Notes: a model not told the origin generated them from the letters alone. Counted from the first letter of the stretch, positions 18,589 to 28,285 are shown. The stretch is 34,737 nt of DNA from Paracidovorax wautersii (GCA_009912175.1 WNDQ01000043.1:1-34737); one strand, 5' to 3'. Program-made: numbers and translations.

Positions 18589-19734
18589 TCAGGGCGTGGC
18601 TCCCGCGGCGCCGGTTTCGCCCGACGCGGGCGGGTGCGATTCGGCTTGCGGCTGCGGCGCAGGCGCCGCTGTGGGCGTGGTCGGCCCGTCGGCCGCCGTC
18701 GGGGTGGCCACGTCGTCGGCCGTGGCTGGTGTTTGCGTTGGCGTTGGCGTTTGCGCTGGCGGCGCCGATTCGGACGGCGGCGCGGGCTCGGCATGCGGCG
18801 CTCCGGGCGGGGATGCCAACTGCGCCGCCGGCGTTGGCGCGCCGTCGGGCCTGGCTTGTTGGCGTGATGCGGCGTAGGCGGCCAGCAGCGCCGCCACGGC
18901 CGCCAGCAGCCAAAGCCAGCGCAGGCGCCGCCCGGCAGGCCGCGGTGCGGGTGCCGGCACGGCGACCGCTGGCGGTTCAGCCGCCTGCAGACGGGCCGCT
19001 GCCGGCGCTTCGCTGTGCAGGGGGACGGCCACGGGCTGGAGCGCCGCGGCATGCGACTTCAACAACGGCACGGCCGGATCGTCGTCGGCCATGGAGACCG
19101 GCAACGGCCGCGCAGCGGGCGCGGCAGGCACAGCGGGCGTGGTGGCAGGCGCCGTGGGCGCCAGGGGCGTGGGCGCCAGGGGCGTGGGCGCCAGGGGCGT
19201 GGGCGCCAGGGGCGTGGGCGCCAGGGGCGTGGGCGGCTGCAGCACGTCGGGCATGGCTTGCTGGCCCAGCGGCTGCGTCAGGAACTCGGGGATGTCGATC
19301 TCGCCGCCATACACCGCGGGATCGTCCGGCCCGCCGCCGGGACGCGCCGCGGGCGCCGGCAAGCCTGCCGCGCCACCACGTGCCGGGGATGGCGGCGGTG
19401 GCGGCTCGTCAAGGTCCAGGCTCAGGTTGGAGAGCCAGTCGGGCATGACCGGTGGCGCGGCGCCGAACCCGGCCGGACGGCTGTCGTCATCCGCATCGTC
19501 GCCGCCGGCCGCACGGCCTGTCGACGGCGAGGCCACGGCTTCAGGCCGGCTTCGGCCGACTTCGTCCGCCTTGGGCTGGAGCACCGGGATCGCCTGGGCC
19601 GCAAAGGCATGCTGGCACTGGCCGCACCGCACCCAGCCCTGCGCCACCTGCAACTGGTCTGGCGCCAGTTCGAACAGGGTTCCACACTGAGGGCAGCGCG
19701 TGCTGAGCATGGCGCGAGCGTCGTTGGAAGTCAC
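18589..19734 (-). CDS. MJ0042-type zinc-ribbon, single-pass membrane protein lacking the usual DUF3426 domain
   Basis: 381 residues from a GTG start that overlaps the prmA stop (GTGA); ATG at 19710 is an alternative that starts directly at the zinc ribbon. The ribbon CPQCGTLFELAPDQLQVAQGWVRCGQCQHAF binds zinc through two CxxC pairs. It is followed by a long proline/alanine-rich linker with a PLAPT repeat and one membrane helix (RLRWLWLLAAVAALLAAYAAS, near residue 270). After the helix only about 90 residues of proline/threonine/alanine-rich sequence remain. Relatives next to prmA normally end in a folded DUF3426 domain of about 150 residues; none is seen in any frame. Function unknown, perhaps degraded. 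Confidence 0.75.
   Translation of the reverse strand: MTSNDARAMLSTRCPQCGTLFELAPDQLQVAQGWVRCGQCQHAFAAQAIPVLQPKADEVGRSRPEAVASPSTGRAAGGDDADDDSRPAGFGAAPPVMPDWLSNLSLDLDEPPPPPSPARGGAAGLPAPAARPGGGPDDPAVYGGEIDIPEFLTQPLGQQAMPDVLQPPTPLAPTPLAPTPLAPTPLAPTPLAPTAPATTPAVPAAPAARPLPVSMADDDPAVPLLKSHAAALQPVAVPLHSEAPAAARLQAAEPPAVAVPAPAPRPAGRRLRWLWLLAAVAALLAAYAASRQQARPDGAPTPAAQLASPPGAPHAEPAPPSESAPPAQTPTPTQTPATADDVATPTAADGPTTPTAAPAPQPQAESHPPASGETGAAGATP
19156..19230. repeat. Five tandem 15-bp repeats in the zinc-ribbon protein linker
   Basis: The unit GGGCGCCAGGGGCGT occurs five times without error, encoding PLAPT units on the minus strand. It keeps the frame, so copy number can vary without truncation. Confidence 0.92.
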
Positions 19735-20642
19735 GGCATCAAACCCGGAAAAAAACAGACACGCTGAACGCGTGGATCATGCCCCACGGCAGGTTTGCGG
19801 CCCGTCATGAGAATCCAGCCTTCCTGCGTATCGGCAACCTCGAGCGCCAGATAAGGCGCGTAGGCCTGCTTGAGTTCGTCGGCCTGGCGCTCCAGGATAC
19901 CCGCAAGCACCAGGTTGCCGCCAGCGGCCACGTGGCTGCACAGCAGTGGCGCCAGCAGCTTGAGCGGCGTGGCCAGGATGTTGGCCAGCACCGTGGCGTA
20001 GCTGCCCTGCGCGGCGTCGGGCAAACCCGCCTTCAGTTGCACGCGGTTGGTCTGTGCATTGGCCTGGGTCGAGTCCACCGCGGCCGGGTCGATGTCGACG
20101 GCGTCGATGGCCAGGATGCCCGAGCCACAACCGTAGTCCAGCACACGCTGGCCCGCCAGGTCCTGCCGCGCGATCCAGCCCAGGCACATGCGGGTGGTCG
20201 GGTGCGTGCCGGTGCCAAACGCCAGGCCCGGGTCGAGCCGGATGATCTGGCGAGCCTCGGCGGGCGGTTCATGCCAGCTCGGTACGATCCAGAATTCGGG
20301 CGTAATGGAGACCGGCGCGAACTGCGACTGCGTCAGGCGCACCCAATCCTGGGCCGGCACCTCGATGACGCCCTGCACCTCGCAGTCGCCAAAGAAGTCC
20401 TGCACCTGCAGCAGTTGCGCGGCCTCGAAGGCGCCCGCGCGCTCGGCAAACAGCGCCAGCACGCGCGAGCGCTGCCAGCCCTCCTTGGGCGGCGGCAGGC
20501 CGGGCTCGCCGAACAGCGCCTGTTCGACATCGGTCTGCGCGTCGGCATCCTCGACCGACACGCTCAGCGCGTCGAGCGCATCCAGCGCTTCGCTCACGAT
20601 CTCGACCCGGTCTTCGGGGCACAGCAGGCGCAGTTCAAACAT
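19731..20642 (-). CDS. prmA: Ribosomal protein L11 methyltransferase, with a short deletion in the SAM fold
   Basis: Trimethylates lysines and the N terminus of ribosomal protein L11 using S-adenosylmethionine. 303 residues: N-terminal L11-binding domain (MFELRLLCPEDRVEIVSEAL), the FGTGTHPTTRMCL motif near the linker, motif I LDYGCGSGILAI, and NILATPLKLLAPLL. Between motif I and the acidic motif II, family members have about ten residues forming the first helix of the fold (for example AALKLGAAKAIG in E. coli). Here GSGILAI runs directly into DAVDIDPAAV. The frame is intact, so the deletion is about 30 bases. Activity is doubtful. It sits between accC (104-base gap) and the overlapping zinc-ribbon gene. 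Confidence 0.88.
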   Translation of the reverse strand: MFELRLLCPEDRVEIVSEALDALDALSVSVEDADAQTDVEQALFGEPGLPPPKEGWQRSRVLALFAERAGAFEAAQLLQVQDFFGDCEVQGVIEVPAQDWVRLTQSQFAPVSITPEFWIVPSWHEPPAEARQIIRLDPGLAFGTGTHPTTRMCLGWIARQDLAGQRVLDYGCGSGILAIDAVDIDPAAVDSTQANAQTNRVQLKAGLPDAAQGSYATVLANILATPLKLLAPLLCSHVAAGGNLVLAGILERQADELKQAYAPYLALEVADTQEGWILMTGRKPAVGHDPRVQRVCFFPGLMP

Positions 20643-20746
20643 CTTTTTCTCCCGGACCGCGACAGGTGCGGCCCCAAAACACAGAAGGCCCGATGCCGTC
20701 ACCACGGCACCGAGCCCGCATCGTACCGGCCTTGCGGCCCGACGGG

Positions 20747-22096
<1,350 letters not shown>

Positions 22097-22196
22097 AAAT
22101 GAGCGTGCGCGTTGAGCTGCAGAAAGACCGCGTCGGGGCCATGCAGGACACCGGCGCGAGCCTGCAAGGCCCTGGCGCGCCGGACATGGCGGAGGC

Positions 22197-22613
22197 TTAC
22201 TCGATGATGAACAGCGACTGGCCGTATTCCACGGCCTGGCCGTTATCGACCAGGATCTTGGTGACGGTGCCGGACTTGTCGGCTTCGATTTCGTTGAGGA
22301 TCTTCATCGCTTCGATGATGCAGATCGTGTCGCCTTCCTTGATGGTGTCACCCACCTCGACGAAGGGCTTGGCGCCGGGGCTGGAGGCGCGGTAGAAAGT
22401 GCCCACCATGGGCGATTGCACGGCATGGCCGGTTTCGGCCGGTGCGGCAGCCACCGGAGCCGCTGCCACAGGCGCGGCCACCAGCGGGGCGGCGACAACC
22501 TGGGCGCCGCTCTTGACGATGCGAACCTTGCCCTCGGCTTCGGTGATTTCGAGCTCAGAGACGTTGGATTCCGACACGAGGTCGATCAGGGTCTTGAGTT
22601 TGCGTAGATCCAT
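22197..22613 (-). CDS. accB: Acetyl-CoA carboxylase, biotin carboxyl carrier protein
   Basis: Carries biotin between the carboxylase and carboxyltransferase. 138 residues, somewhat shorter than E. coli BCCP because the alanine/proline linker (about 40-62) is short. The biotinyl domain has the [12 protein letters not shown] motif with biotinylated Lys104. ATG at 22613 gives [17 protein letters not shown], the family start; the frame stays open 13 codons upstream without a better start. It is the first gene of the accB-accC run. The aroQ gene often found before accB is absent here. Confidence 0.96.
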   Translation of the reverse strand: MDLRKLKTLIDLVSESNVSELEITEAEGKVRIVKSGAQVVAAPLVAAPVAAAPVAAAPAETGHAVQSPMVGTFYRASSPGAKPFVEVGDTIKEGDTICIIEAMKILNEIEADKSGTVTKILVDNGQAVEYGQSLFIIE

Positions 22614-22946
22614 AGATGCTCCAGACGCCGCCCGTCGATTCGGCGGCCACAAGTTGGTGATTTTATCTTAAACCAAACCAACGCCACGCATTTCCTCAGA
22701 AATGCATGCATCTTCAATGATCATCAGGCTTTTGAGGCGACGCATTCAACCCAGAGACAGGGACGGCGGACGCCGGGAAACGACGCCAGGCCCCGAGCGG
22801 AACGCGGTGGGTGGCGAACTCTAACAGAGTCGGCCCCAAACGCCAACCGCGCAAAAAGCGGCCATCGCCGGGCGTCAAAGGCAAGGCATCGGACGCCATC
22901 GCCCGCCTTTGCGGGCCGATCGCATGCCAAGCCGCTCGCACCGATC
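22614..22946 (-). other. 333-bp gap upstream of accB, probably its promoter region
   Basis: No convincing gene is seen. On the minus strand an A+T-rich stretch (GGTTTAAGATAAAATC, complement of about 22661-22676) could hold the -10 of an accB promoter. GCATTTC-CTCA-GAAATGC (22688-22705) is a small hairpin. Short open frames on the minus strand near 22714-22962 look like chance frames. Confidence 0.4.
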
Positions 22947-23498
22947 TCAGCCCCGCGCCCATTGCTGCAGGTCGGCAGGCGACAGCTGGCCGGTCTTCAA
23001 CGCGGCGATGCGGCCATCTGCGCCCAACAGCAGCGAAAACGGCAGGCCGCCCTTGTCATTGCCCAGGCGACGGGTCAGGTCGAGACCGCCGGCCTCCAGC
23101 ACGCCGATGGGAAACCGCACGGGCACCCGCTGCAGGAAGCGCTGCACGGGCGCCTGGCGGTCGGCCGCCACGCCCAGCACCGGCAGGCCGCCGGCTTCCT
23201 GATAGAAAGCATCGAGCATGGGCATCTCCTCGATGCAGGGCGGACACCAGGTCGCCCAGAAATTGACGACGAGACGGCGGCCCCGCCAATCGGCCAAGCG
23301 CACCACGCCGCCCTGCGGCGTGGGCAAGGCCAGGCCCCAGAGCTCGCTGGCGTCATGGGCACCGGCAGAACGGCGCAGATGCCAGAACCCGCCCGCGGCG
23401 GCCGCGCCCAGTCCTGCCACGGCGGCGGCCACCACCAGACGGCGCCGTTTGCGAAGGGCGGCCGGGGCGGGCGAAGGCGAAACCGGAGATGTCGTCAT
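22947..23498 (-). CDS. TlpA/ResA-like thiol:disulfide oxidoreductase
   Basis: Membrane-anchored thioredoxin-like protein facing the periplasm; relatives reduce disulfides, for example in apocytochromes c. 183 residues: a basic start and one membrane helix (RKRRRLVVAAAVAGLGAAAAGGF), then a thioredoxin fold with active site W84-C85-P-P-C88 in NFWATWCPPCIEEMP and the cis-proline region GGLPFSLLLG. ATG at 23498 places the helix correctly. It lies 57 bases after the preceding hypothetical gene and probably shares its operon. The partner is unknown. Confidence 0.87.
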   Translation of the reverse strand: MTTSPVSPSPAPAALRKRRRLVVAAAVAGLGAAAAGGFWHLRRSAGAHDASELWGLALPTPQGGVVRLADWRGRRLVVNFWATWCPPCIEEMPMLDAFYQEAGGLPVLGVAADRQAPVQRFLQRVPVRFPIGVLEAGGLDLTRRLGNDKGGLPFSLLLGADGRIAALKTGQLSPADLQQWARG

Positions 23499-23555
23499 GA
23501 GGGCATCAAAACAAAAGAGAGAACGGCGACCCCGCGGCTTGCGCCGGCCGGACAA

Positions 23556-24167
23556 CTACGCGCTGGCGCCGGCTTCGACCAGCCGGGCCACGGCCGGCTC
23601 GCCGCCGCGTGGCGTGCGGCCCTGGCTGTCGGGCTTGAGCGCGCCGCGCAAATCGTCCAGGTCGTAGACCAGCAGGTGCACGCCGATGTCTTCCTGAGCC
23701 AGCACCGACCCGCGCGGTCCGCGCGCATGCAGGCTCAGCACGTCCACGGTGTCGCCATGGAAACCCTGCATGCTACCCACCTCATAGCGCATATCCATAT
23801 TAATCAGCGCGATCTCGGCCGACTTGGGGTCGTCACAGAAGAGCTGGAGGTACACATCCGACAGCCGCGTGGCCGTGCCGTGCCAGACGGCACCACTCAG
23901 ATGCGGGCGGAATTCAGCCAACTGGCGCATCCAACCCAGCGCCAGTTGCCGCAACGCCTGCAGCTCGGCGGGCTGCGTGTCCGCGCAGAAGACGGCGATG
24001 TAGTCGCGCACTTCGGCTTCGATCGTGTCGTTGTCGGGCAATGCGGTGCGCGCCGGCAGCTTGAGCTGCTTGACGGCGCGCCGCTTGGCGGGGCCGTATT
24101 CCAAGCCTTCCTCGACCACCATGCGGGCGGCGGTGGCGGCGATCTCGGTCATCAGGTCATCGGTCAT
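23556..24167 (-). CDS. Conserved hypothetical protein, possible nucleotidyltransferase-like fold
   Basis: 203 residues, soluble. No catalytic motif is certain. The N terminus (MTDDLMTEIAATAARMVVEEGLEYGPAKRRAVKQL) resembles a family known to me only from Burkholderiales genomes, where the middle GAVWHGTATRLSDVYLQLFCDDPKSAEIALINMDMRY suggests a nucleotidyltransferase-like sheet. The end HLLVYDLDDLRGALKPDSQGRTPRGG is also characteristic. It overlaps the yihY stop by four bases (ATGA at 24164-24167), so the two are translationally coupled. Function not known. Confidence 0.7.
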   Translation of the reverse strand: MTDDLMTEIAATAARMVVEEGLEYGPAKRRAVKQLKLPARTALPDNDTIEAEVRDYIAVFCADTQPAELQALRQLALGWMRQLAEFRPHLSGAVWHGTATRLSDVYLQLFCDDPKSAEIALINMDMRYEVGSMQGFHGDTVDVLSLHARGPRGSVLAQEDIGVHLLVYDLDDLRGALKPDSQGRTPRGGEPAVARLVEAGASA

Positions 24168-25201
24168 CTTCGGTCTGGGTTTTCATGGGAGGGCGCACCG
24201 GGCACGTCGGGCTGCGGCGCCAACGCCTCGCGCGGGCGATCCCCCGTGGCGACGTCGCTTTCGCGCTGCACCTCCATGGCGTCGATGGCCAAGTGGCGGG
24301 CCCTTTGCATGGCCGCGCGGTGCGCCGGCGAGCCAGGCAACTCACCCGGGGGGCAACTCGCCAGCACCCAGGCGACCTCGGCACCATACAGGAAGATCAT
24401 GGCGGAAAAGTAGATCCACAGCATGAACACCACCACCGAACTGGCCGCGCCGTAGACCGAGGCGGCCGCCGCCTTGCCCAGGTACAGGCCGATGAGCGAC
24501 TTGCCCAGCGTGAACAGGGCCGCGCTCACGAAGGCGCCCGGCAGCACATGGCGCCACGAGAAGCGGCGCGACGGCAGGCCGAACATCAGCCCGGCGAAAA
24601 ACGCCATGATGATGGCGAACGACAGCAGCGGATTGAGCACCTGGGCGATGGCGACCCAGCCGCCCGTGTGTTCGCTCACCCAGCGGTCGGCGGCCGACAG
24701 GTAGGCCGACAGCAGCAGCGACACCATCATCAGAAAACCGATCGCGAACAGCATGGAAAACGTGAGCAGGCGCGTGCGCACCAGCTGCCAGGCCTTGACC
24801 AGCCAGCTTGCCTGCGCCTGGCCCTGCTCCGGGATGCACCACACGCCGTCGAGCGAACGGCGCAGTTCCACCAGCACGCCCGTGGCGCCCACCAGCAGCG
24901 TGATGAAGGCCACCACGGTGGCAAAAATGCCTTCGGCCGGCTTGCCCGCCGCCGCCAGCAGGCTGTTGACCAGCCCGCCCAGTTGCGGGCCGGCCAGGTC
25001 CGTCACCTGCTCGACCAGTTCGGTGTGCGCCGTGCCCGAGCCGAACACCAGGCCGACCACGCCCACCACGATGATGAGCAGCGGCGCCAGGCTGAACACC
25101 GTGTAGTAGGACAAGGCGGCCGCCAGCCGGGCACATTGGTCGTCGATCCACTGGACGGCGGCGGCCAGCACGGCATGCCAGGCGTATCGGAGGGGGTTCA
25201 T
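24164..25201 (-). CDS. YihY/virulence factor BrkB family inner membrane protein
   Basis: 345 residues with about six membrane helices and the family signatures ARLAAALSYYTVFSLAPLLIIVVGVVGLVFG near the start, GVWCIPEQGQ and GAASSVVVFMLWIYFSAMIFLYGAEVAWV. The last 70 residues are a hydrophilic tail (RALAPQPD-like, charged). Once called ribonuclease BN, these are now regarded as membrane proteins of unknown transport or envelope role. ATG at 25201 is preferred over the in-frame TTG at 25207. It is divergent from mpl. Confidence 0.9.
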   Translation of the reverse strand: MNPLRYAWHAVLAAAVQWIDDQCARLAAALSYYTVFSLAPLLIIVVGVVGLVFGSGTAHTELVEQVTDLAGPQLGGLVNSLLAAAGKPAEGIFATVVAFITLLVGATGVLVELRRSLDGVWCIPEQGQAQASWLVKAWQLVRTRLLTFSMLFAIGFLMMVSLLLSAYLSAADRWVSEHTGGWVAIAQVLNPLLSFAIIMAFFAGLMFGLPSRRFSWRHVLPGAFVSAALFTLGKSLIGLYLGKAAAASVYGAASSVVVFMLWIYFSAMIFLYGAEVAWVLASCPPGELPGSPAHRAAMQRARHLAIDAMEVQRESDVATGDRPREALAPQPDVPGAPSHENPDRR

Positions 25202-25352
25202 GGTCAAAATCCTTCAAAGCGGCCCACGGTCCGTGCATTGTCGATGCGGCAGGCGGCTCCATCCTAGGCCGTATCGGCAGGCAGCCCTGTCATCCCAGGG
25301 CGCATCGCGCAGCCAGAGACGGCGGCCGTCGGCGCCCTCATAAAATGCCCCG

Positions 25353-26774
25353 ATGCACATTCACATCCTCGGCATCTGCGGCACCTTCATGGGCGGTGTC
25401 GCGGCCCTCGCCCGCGAGGCCGGGCATCGCGTCACCGGTTGCGACAGCGGCGTCTATCCGCCCATGAGCGACCAGTTGCGTGCGCTGGGCATCGATCTCA
25501 TCGAAGGCTACGGCACCGGGCAGCTCGCGCTCAAGCCCGACGTCTGGGTGATCGGCAACGTGGTCTCGCGCGCGCGGCTGGCCGACGGCAGCCCCAAATT
25601 CCCGCTGATGGAAGCCATCATGGACGCCGGCCTGCCCTACACCAGCGGCCCGCAGTGGCTGGCCGAACACATCCTGCAGCAGCCCCGCCGCCCGCGCCAC
25701 GTGCTGGCCGTGGCCGGCACGCACGGCAAGACGACGACGACCTCCATGCTCGCGTGGATTCTGGAACACGCCGGCCTGGCCCCGGGTTTTCTGGTCGGCG
25801 GCGTGCCGCTGAACTTTGGCGTCTCGGCCCGCCTGGGCGCCGGTGCGCCCTTCGTCATCGAGGCCGACGAATACGACACGGCCTTCTTCGACAAGCGCAG
25901 CAAGTTCGTGCACTACCGCCCGCGCACGGCCATCCTCAACAACCTCGAATTCGACCACGCCGACATCTTCGAGAACCTGGCGGCCATCGAGCGCCAGTTC
26001 CACCACCTCGTGCGCACCGTGCCCGCCAGCGGCAGCGTGGTCTACAACGCGGGCGAAGAGAGCCTGCGGCGTGTGCTCGACCAGGGCTGCTGGAGCCCGA
26101 GCGCGGGTTTCGGCGGCACGGACATTTCCACCGAATGGCAGGCCGATGGCCCGCCCGAAGACTTTGCGGTGCGCCACCTCGGCCAGGTCGTCGGCCATGT
26201 GCGCTGGACGCTGGGCGGCCGCCACAACCAGCTCAACGCGGTCGCCGCGATTGCCGCGGCCGCCCACCTGGGCGTGGACGCGGCCACCGCCGCGCAGGCG
26301 CTGGGCCAGTTCCAGAACGTGCGCCGGCGTATGGAAAACCGGGGCAGCGTCACGGTGGCGCGTGATGGCCGCATCGGGCCCGTCACCGTCTACGACGACT
26401 TCGCCCACCACCCCACGGCCATCGCCACCACGCTCGACGGCCTGCGCCGCCAGGTCGGCGCCGACACCCGCATCCTCGCCATCTTCGAGCCGCGCAGCAA
26501 CACCATGAAGCTGGGCACCATGAAGGCCCAGTTGCCCCTCAGCCTGGCCCAGGCCGACCTGGCGTTCTGCCACAGCGGCGGGCTCGACTGGGATGCCAAC
26601 GAAGCGCTGGCGCCGCTGGGCGAGAAGGCCGTCGTGGCCGACACCATCGCGGCGCTGGTCGATGCCGTCATCGCGGCCGTGCGGCCCGGCGACCAGTTGC
26701 TGTGCATGAGCAACGGCGGCTTCGGCGGCATCCACGGCCAGTTGCTGGCGCGGCTGCAAGCGCTTTCGGCCTGA
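25353..26774 (+). CDS. mpl: UDP-MurNAc:L-alanyl-gamma-D-glutamyl-meso-diaminopimelate ligase
   Basis: Peptidoglycan-recycling ligase that attaches the recovered tripeptide to UDP-MurNAc using ATP; cytosolic. 473 residues, near the family length. It begins MHIHILGICGTFMGGVAALAREAGH (UDP-binding loop), then the ATP-binding loop GTHGKTTTT at residues 122-130, the metal-binding EADEYDTAFFDKRSKF, NNLEFDHADIF, and the C-terminal DDFAHHPTAI. The DEYDTAFFDKRSKF stretch separates Mpl from MurC. Its pathway neighbour ampD is also in this window. Confidence 0.96.
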   Translation: MHIHILGICGTFMGGVAALAREAGHRVTGCDSGVYPPMSDQLRALGIDLIEGYGTGQLALKPDVWVIGNVVSRARLADGSPKFPLMEAIMDAGLPYTSGPQWLAEHILQQPRRPRHVLAVAGTHGKTTTTSMLAWILEHAGLAPGFLVGGVPLNFGVSARLGAGAPFVIEADEYDTAFFDKRSKFVHYRPRTAILNNLEFDHADIFENLAAIERQFHHLVRTVPASGSVVYNAGEESLRRVLDQGCWSPSAGFGGTDISTEWQADGPPEDFAVRHLGQVVGHVRWTLGGRHNQLNAVAAIAAAAHLGVDAATAAQALGQFQNVRRRMENRGSVTVARDGRIGPVTVYDDFAHHPTAIATTLDGLRRQVGADTRILAIFEPRSNTMKLGTMKAQLPLSLAQADLAFCHSGGLDWDANEALAPLGEKAVVADTIAALVDAVIAAVRPGDQLLCMSNGGFGGIHGQLLARLQALSA

Positions 26775-26776
26775 CC

Positions 26777-26795
26777 CCCGCGCCACGGGCGCGGG
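26777..26795. terminator. Hairpin between converging mpl and aroG
   Basis: CCCGCGCC-ACG-GGCGCGGG, an eight-pair stem with a triloop, without a T run. It lies in the 42-base gap between the two stops. Confidence 0.45.
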
Positions 26796-26816
26796 ACTGG
26801 CCAAGCCCCGAGAGAA

Positions 26817-27977
26817 TCAGGCCGCCACTTCGGCCGCCTCGCGCACCAGCGGTGCCACCGCGCGCCGTGCCTGCACGGCCTGCGACAGCATCTCCAGCAC
26901 GTCCACCGAGGGCTCCCAGCCCAGGCAGGCGTCCGTGATGCTCTGGCCGTAGGCCAGGCTGGCCGCGTCGTCGGTGCCGGGCGTGAACTTCTGGGCCCCG
27001 GCGTGCAGGTGGCTTTCGATCATGACGCCGAAGATGCGGTGCGAGCCGCCCGCCACCTGCTGCGCCACGTCGCGTGCGACGTCGACCTGGCGCTCGTGCT
27101 GCTTGAGGCTGTTGCCGTGCGAGCAGTCCACCATCAGGCCGGTCGGCAGCTGGGCCTTTTCCAGCGCGGCGCCGGCTTCGGCCACGCTGGCCGCGTCGTA
27201 GTTGGGGGCCTTGCCGCCGCGCAGGATCACGTGGCAGTCCGGGTTGCCCGCGGTCTCGACCACGGCGACCAGGCCGTTCTTCTGCACCGACAGGAAATGG
27301 TGGCCGCGCGCGGCCGCCTGGATGGCGTCGGTGGCGATGCGGATGTTGCCGTCCGTGCCGTTCTTGAAGCCGATCGGCGCCGACAGGCCCGAGGCCAGCT
27401 CGCGGTGCACCTGGCTTTCCGTGGTGCGCGCGCCGATGGCGCCCCAGGAGATCAGGTCGCCGATGTACTGCGGCGAGATGGTGTCCAGGAACTCGCTGCC
27501 AGCCGGCACGCCCAGGCGGTTGATGTCGAGCAGCAACTGGCGCGCGATCCGCAGGCCCTCGTCGATGCGGAAGCTCCCGTCCAGGTAGGGATCGTTGATC
27601 AGGCCCTTCCAGCCCACGGTCGTGCGGGGCTTCTCGAAGTACACACGCATGACGATCTCCAGCGTGTCGGCGTACTGGTCACGCAGCGGCTTCAGGCGGC
27701 GGGCGTACTCGATGGCCGCGGCCGGGTCGTGGATGGAGCACGGACCGATGACGACCAGCAGGCGGTCGGAACGGCCATGGATGATCTCCTTGGTCGCCTG
27801 GCGGGTGTCGCCCACCAGCGCTTCCATGGCGGTGCCGCGGATCGGGAAGAAGCGGATGAGGTGTTCGGGAGGAGGGAGCACGGTGATGTCCTGGATACGT
27901 TCGTCGTCTGTCTGGCCGGTTCGTTGGACGGACGACGGATACCAGGGCTCGCTGGACAGGGTGGGCTTGGCGTTCAT
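26817..27977 (-). CDS. aroG: 3-deoxy-7-phosphoheptulonate synthase (DAHP synthase, type I)
   Basis: Condenses phosphoenolpyruvate and erythrose-4-phosphate, the first step to chorismate and Phe, Tyr and Trp. 386 residues, longer than E. coli AroG (350) by an N-terminal extension. Signatures: IGPCSIHDPAAAIEYARRL, MRVYFEKPRTTVGWKGLINDP, GSEFLDTISPQYIGDLISWGAIGARTTESQ, LRGGKAPNY, and MVDCSHGNSLKQ with metal-binding residues. ATG at 27977 has GAGGAG upstream. The leader carries an aromatic-rich peptide and a terminator, so expression is probably controlled by attenuation. Feedback type (Phe, Tyr or Trp) cannot be called. Confidence 0.96.
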   Translation of the reverse strand: MNAKPTLSSEPWYPSSVQRTGQTDDERIQDITVLPPPEHLIRFFPIRGTAMEALVGDTRQATKEIIHGRSDRLLVVIGPCSIHDPAAAIEYARRLKPLRDQYADTLEIVMRVYFEKPRTTVGWKGLINDPYLDGSFRIDEGLRIARQLLLDINRLGVPAGSEFLDTISPQYIGDLISWGAIGARTTESQVHRELASGLSAPIGFKNGTDGNIRIATDAIQAAARGHHFLSVQKNGLVAVVETAGNPDCHVILRGGKAPNYDAASVAEAGAALEKAQLPTGLMVDCSHGNSLKQHERQVDVARDVAQQVAGGSHRIFGVMIESHLHAGAQKFTPGTDDAASLAYGQSITDACLGWEPSVDVLEMLSQAVQARRAVAPLVREAAEVAA

Positions 27978-28037
27978 CGGATGGCTCCTCGGTGAATTCA
28001 GGAAAAAAGCGGGTGGATCGGAAAAAAAGTCGGGGCG

Positions 28038-28076
28038 AAAAAAAACCGCTGGTGGGCTTGGGAGCCCCACCAGCGG
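28038..28076 (-). terminator. Attenuator terminator in the aroG leader
   Basis: On the minus strand CCGCTGGTGGG (28076-28066) pairs perfectly with CCCACCAGCGG (28056-28046), loop GCTCCCAAG, followed by eight U residues (28045-28038). It ends the leader transcript about 60 bases before the aroG start. Confidence 0.85.
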
Positions 28077-28136
28077 TTTTTGTGATTCCTACGCGTCGTT
28101 TACTTATGCGTGGGCCTCTCTGCCGCTAATGGGGCT
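28063..28136 (-). promoter_or_regulatory. Antiterminator pairing in the aroG leader
   Basis: AGCCCCATTAGCGG (28136-28123, inside the leader peptide codons for Ser-Pro-Ile-Ser-Gly) can pair over 14 positions with CCGCTGGTGGGGCT (28076-28063), with two G-U wobbles. The second segment is the 5' arm of the terminator, so the two structures exclude each other. A ribosome stalled on the aromatic codons would leave the first segment free and favour antitermination; one reaching the peptide stop would cover or pass it. Confidence 0.65.
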
Positions 28137-28175
28137 GGAGAACCAAAAGTAAAAGTAAGCAAACGACTTCAACAT
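28104..28175 (-). CDS. Aromatic-rich leader peptide of aroG
   Basis: A 23-residue frame on the minus strand upstream of the attenuator. It begins MLKS, continues FAYFYFWF (seven of eight residues Phe, Tyr or Trp) and ends SSPISGREAHA. Such a run of regulatory codons for the three end products of the pathway just before a terminator is the hallmark of a transcription-attenuation leader. The tail codons also form the antiterminator arm. A ribosome site is poor: GGAG lies about 18 bases upstream of the ATG. It is too short to be found by ordinary gene calling. Confidence 0.75.
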   Translation of the reverse strand: MLKSFAYFYFWFSSPISGREAHA

Positions 28176-28285
28176 GGGCGCTGACTGTACTCCAGGAATT
28201 TCGGGCTGGCTAGGAAAATGTGGCCGCCACTGTGGCGCCAAACCCCAAAATCCGGAAATTCCCCAGCAAAATCAATCGGGAGCGG

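Noticed and set aside
17598-19052. Kinase frame extended upstream by about 180 arginine-rich residues
   Set aside because: The family start MAAVICGSLAFD lies at 18506; the extension is the zinc-ribbon gene read in another frame.
19015-19767. Plus-strand frame with Gly-Arg-Gln repeats
   Set aside because: Antisense to the zinc-ribbon gene and its 15-bp repeats; no start signal or family match.
22714-22962. 82-codon minus-strand frame upstream of accB
   Set aside because: No start signal or homology; probably a chance frame in G+C-rich DNA.
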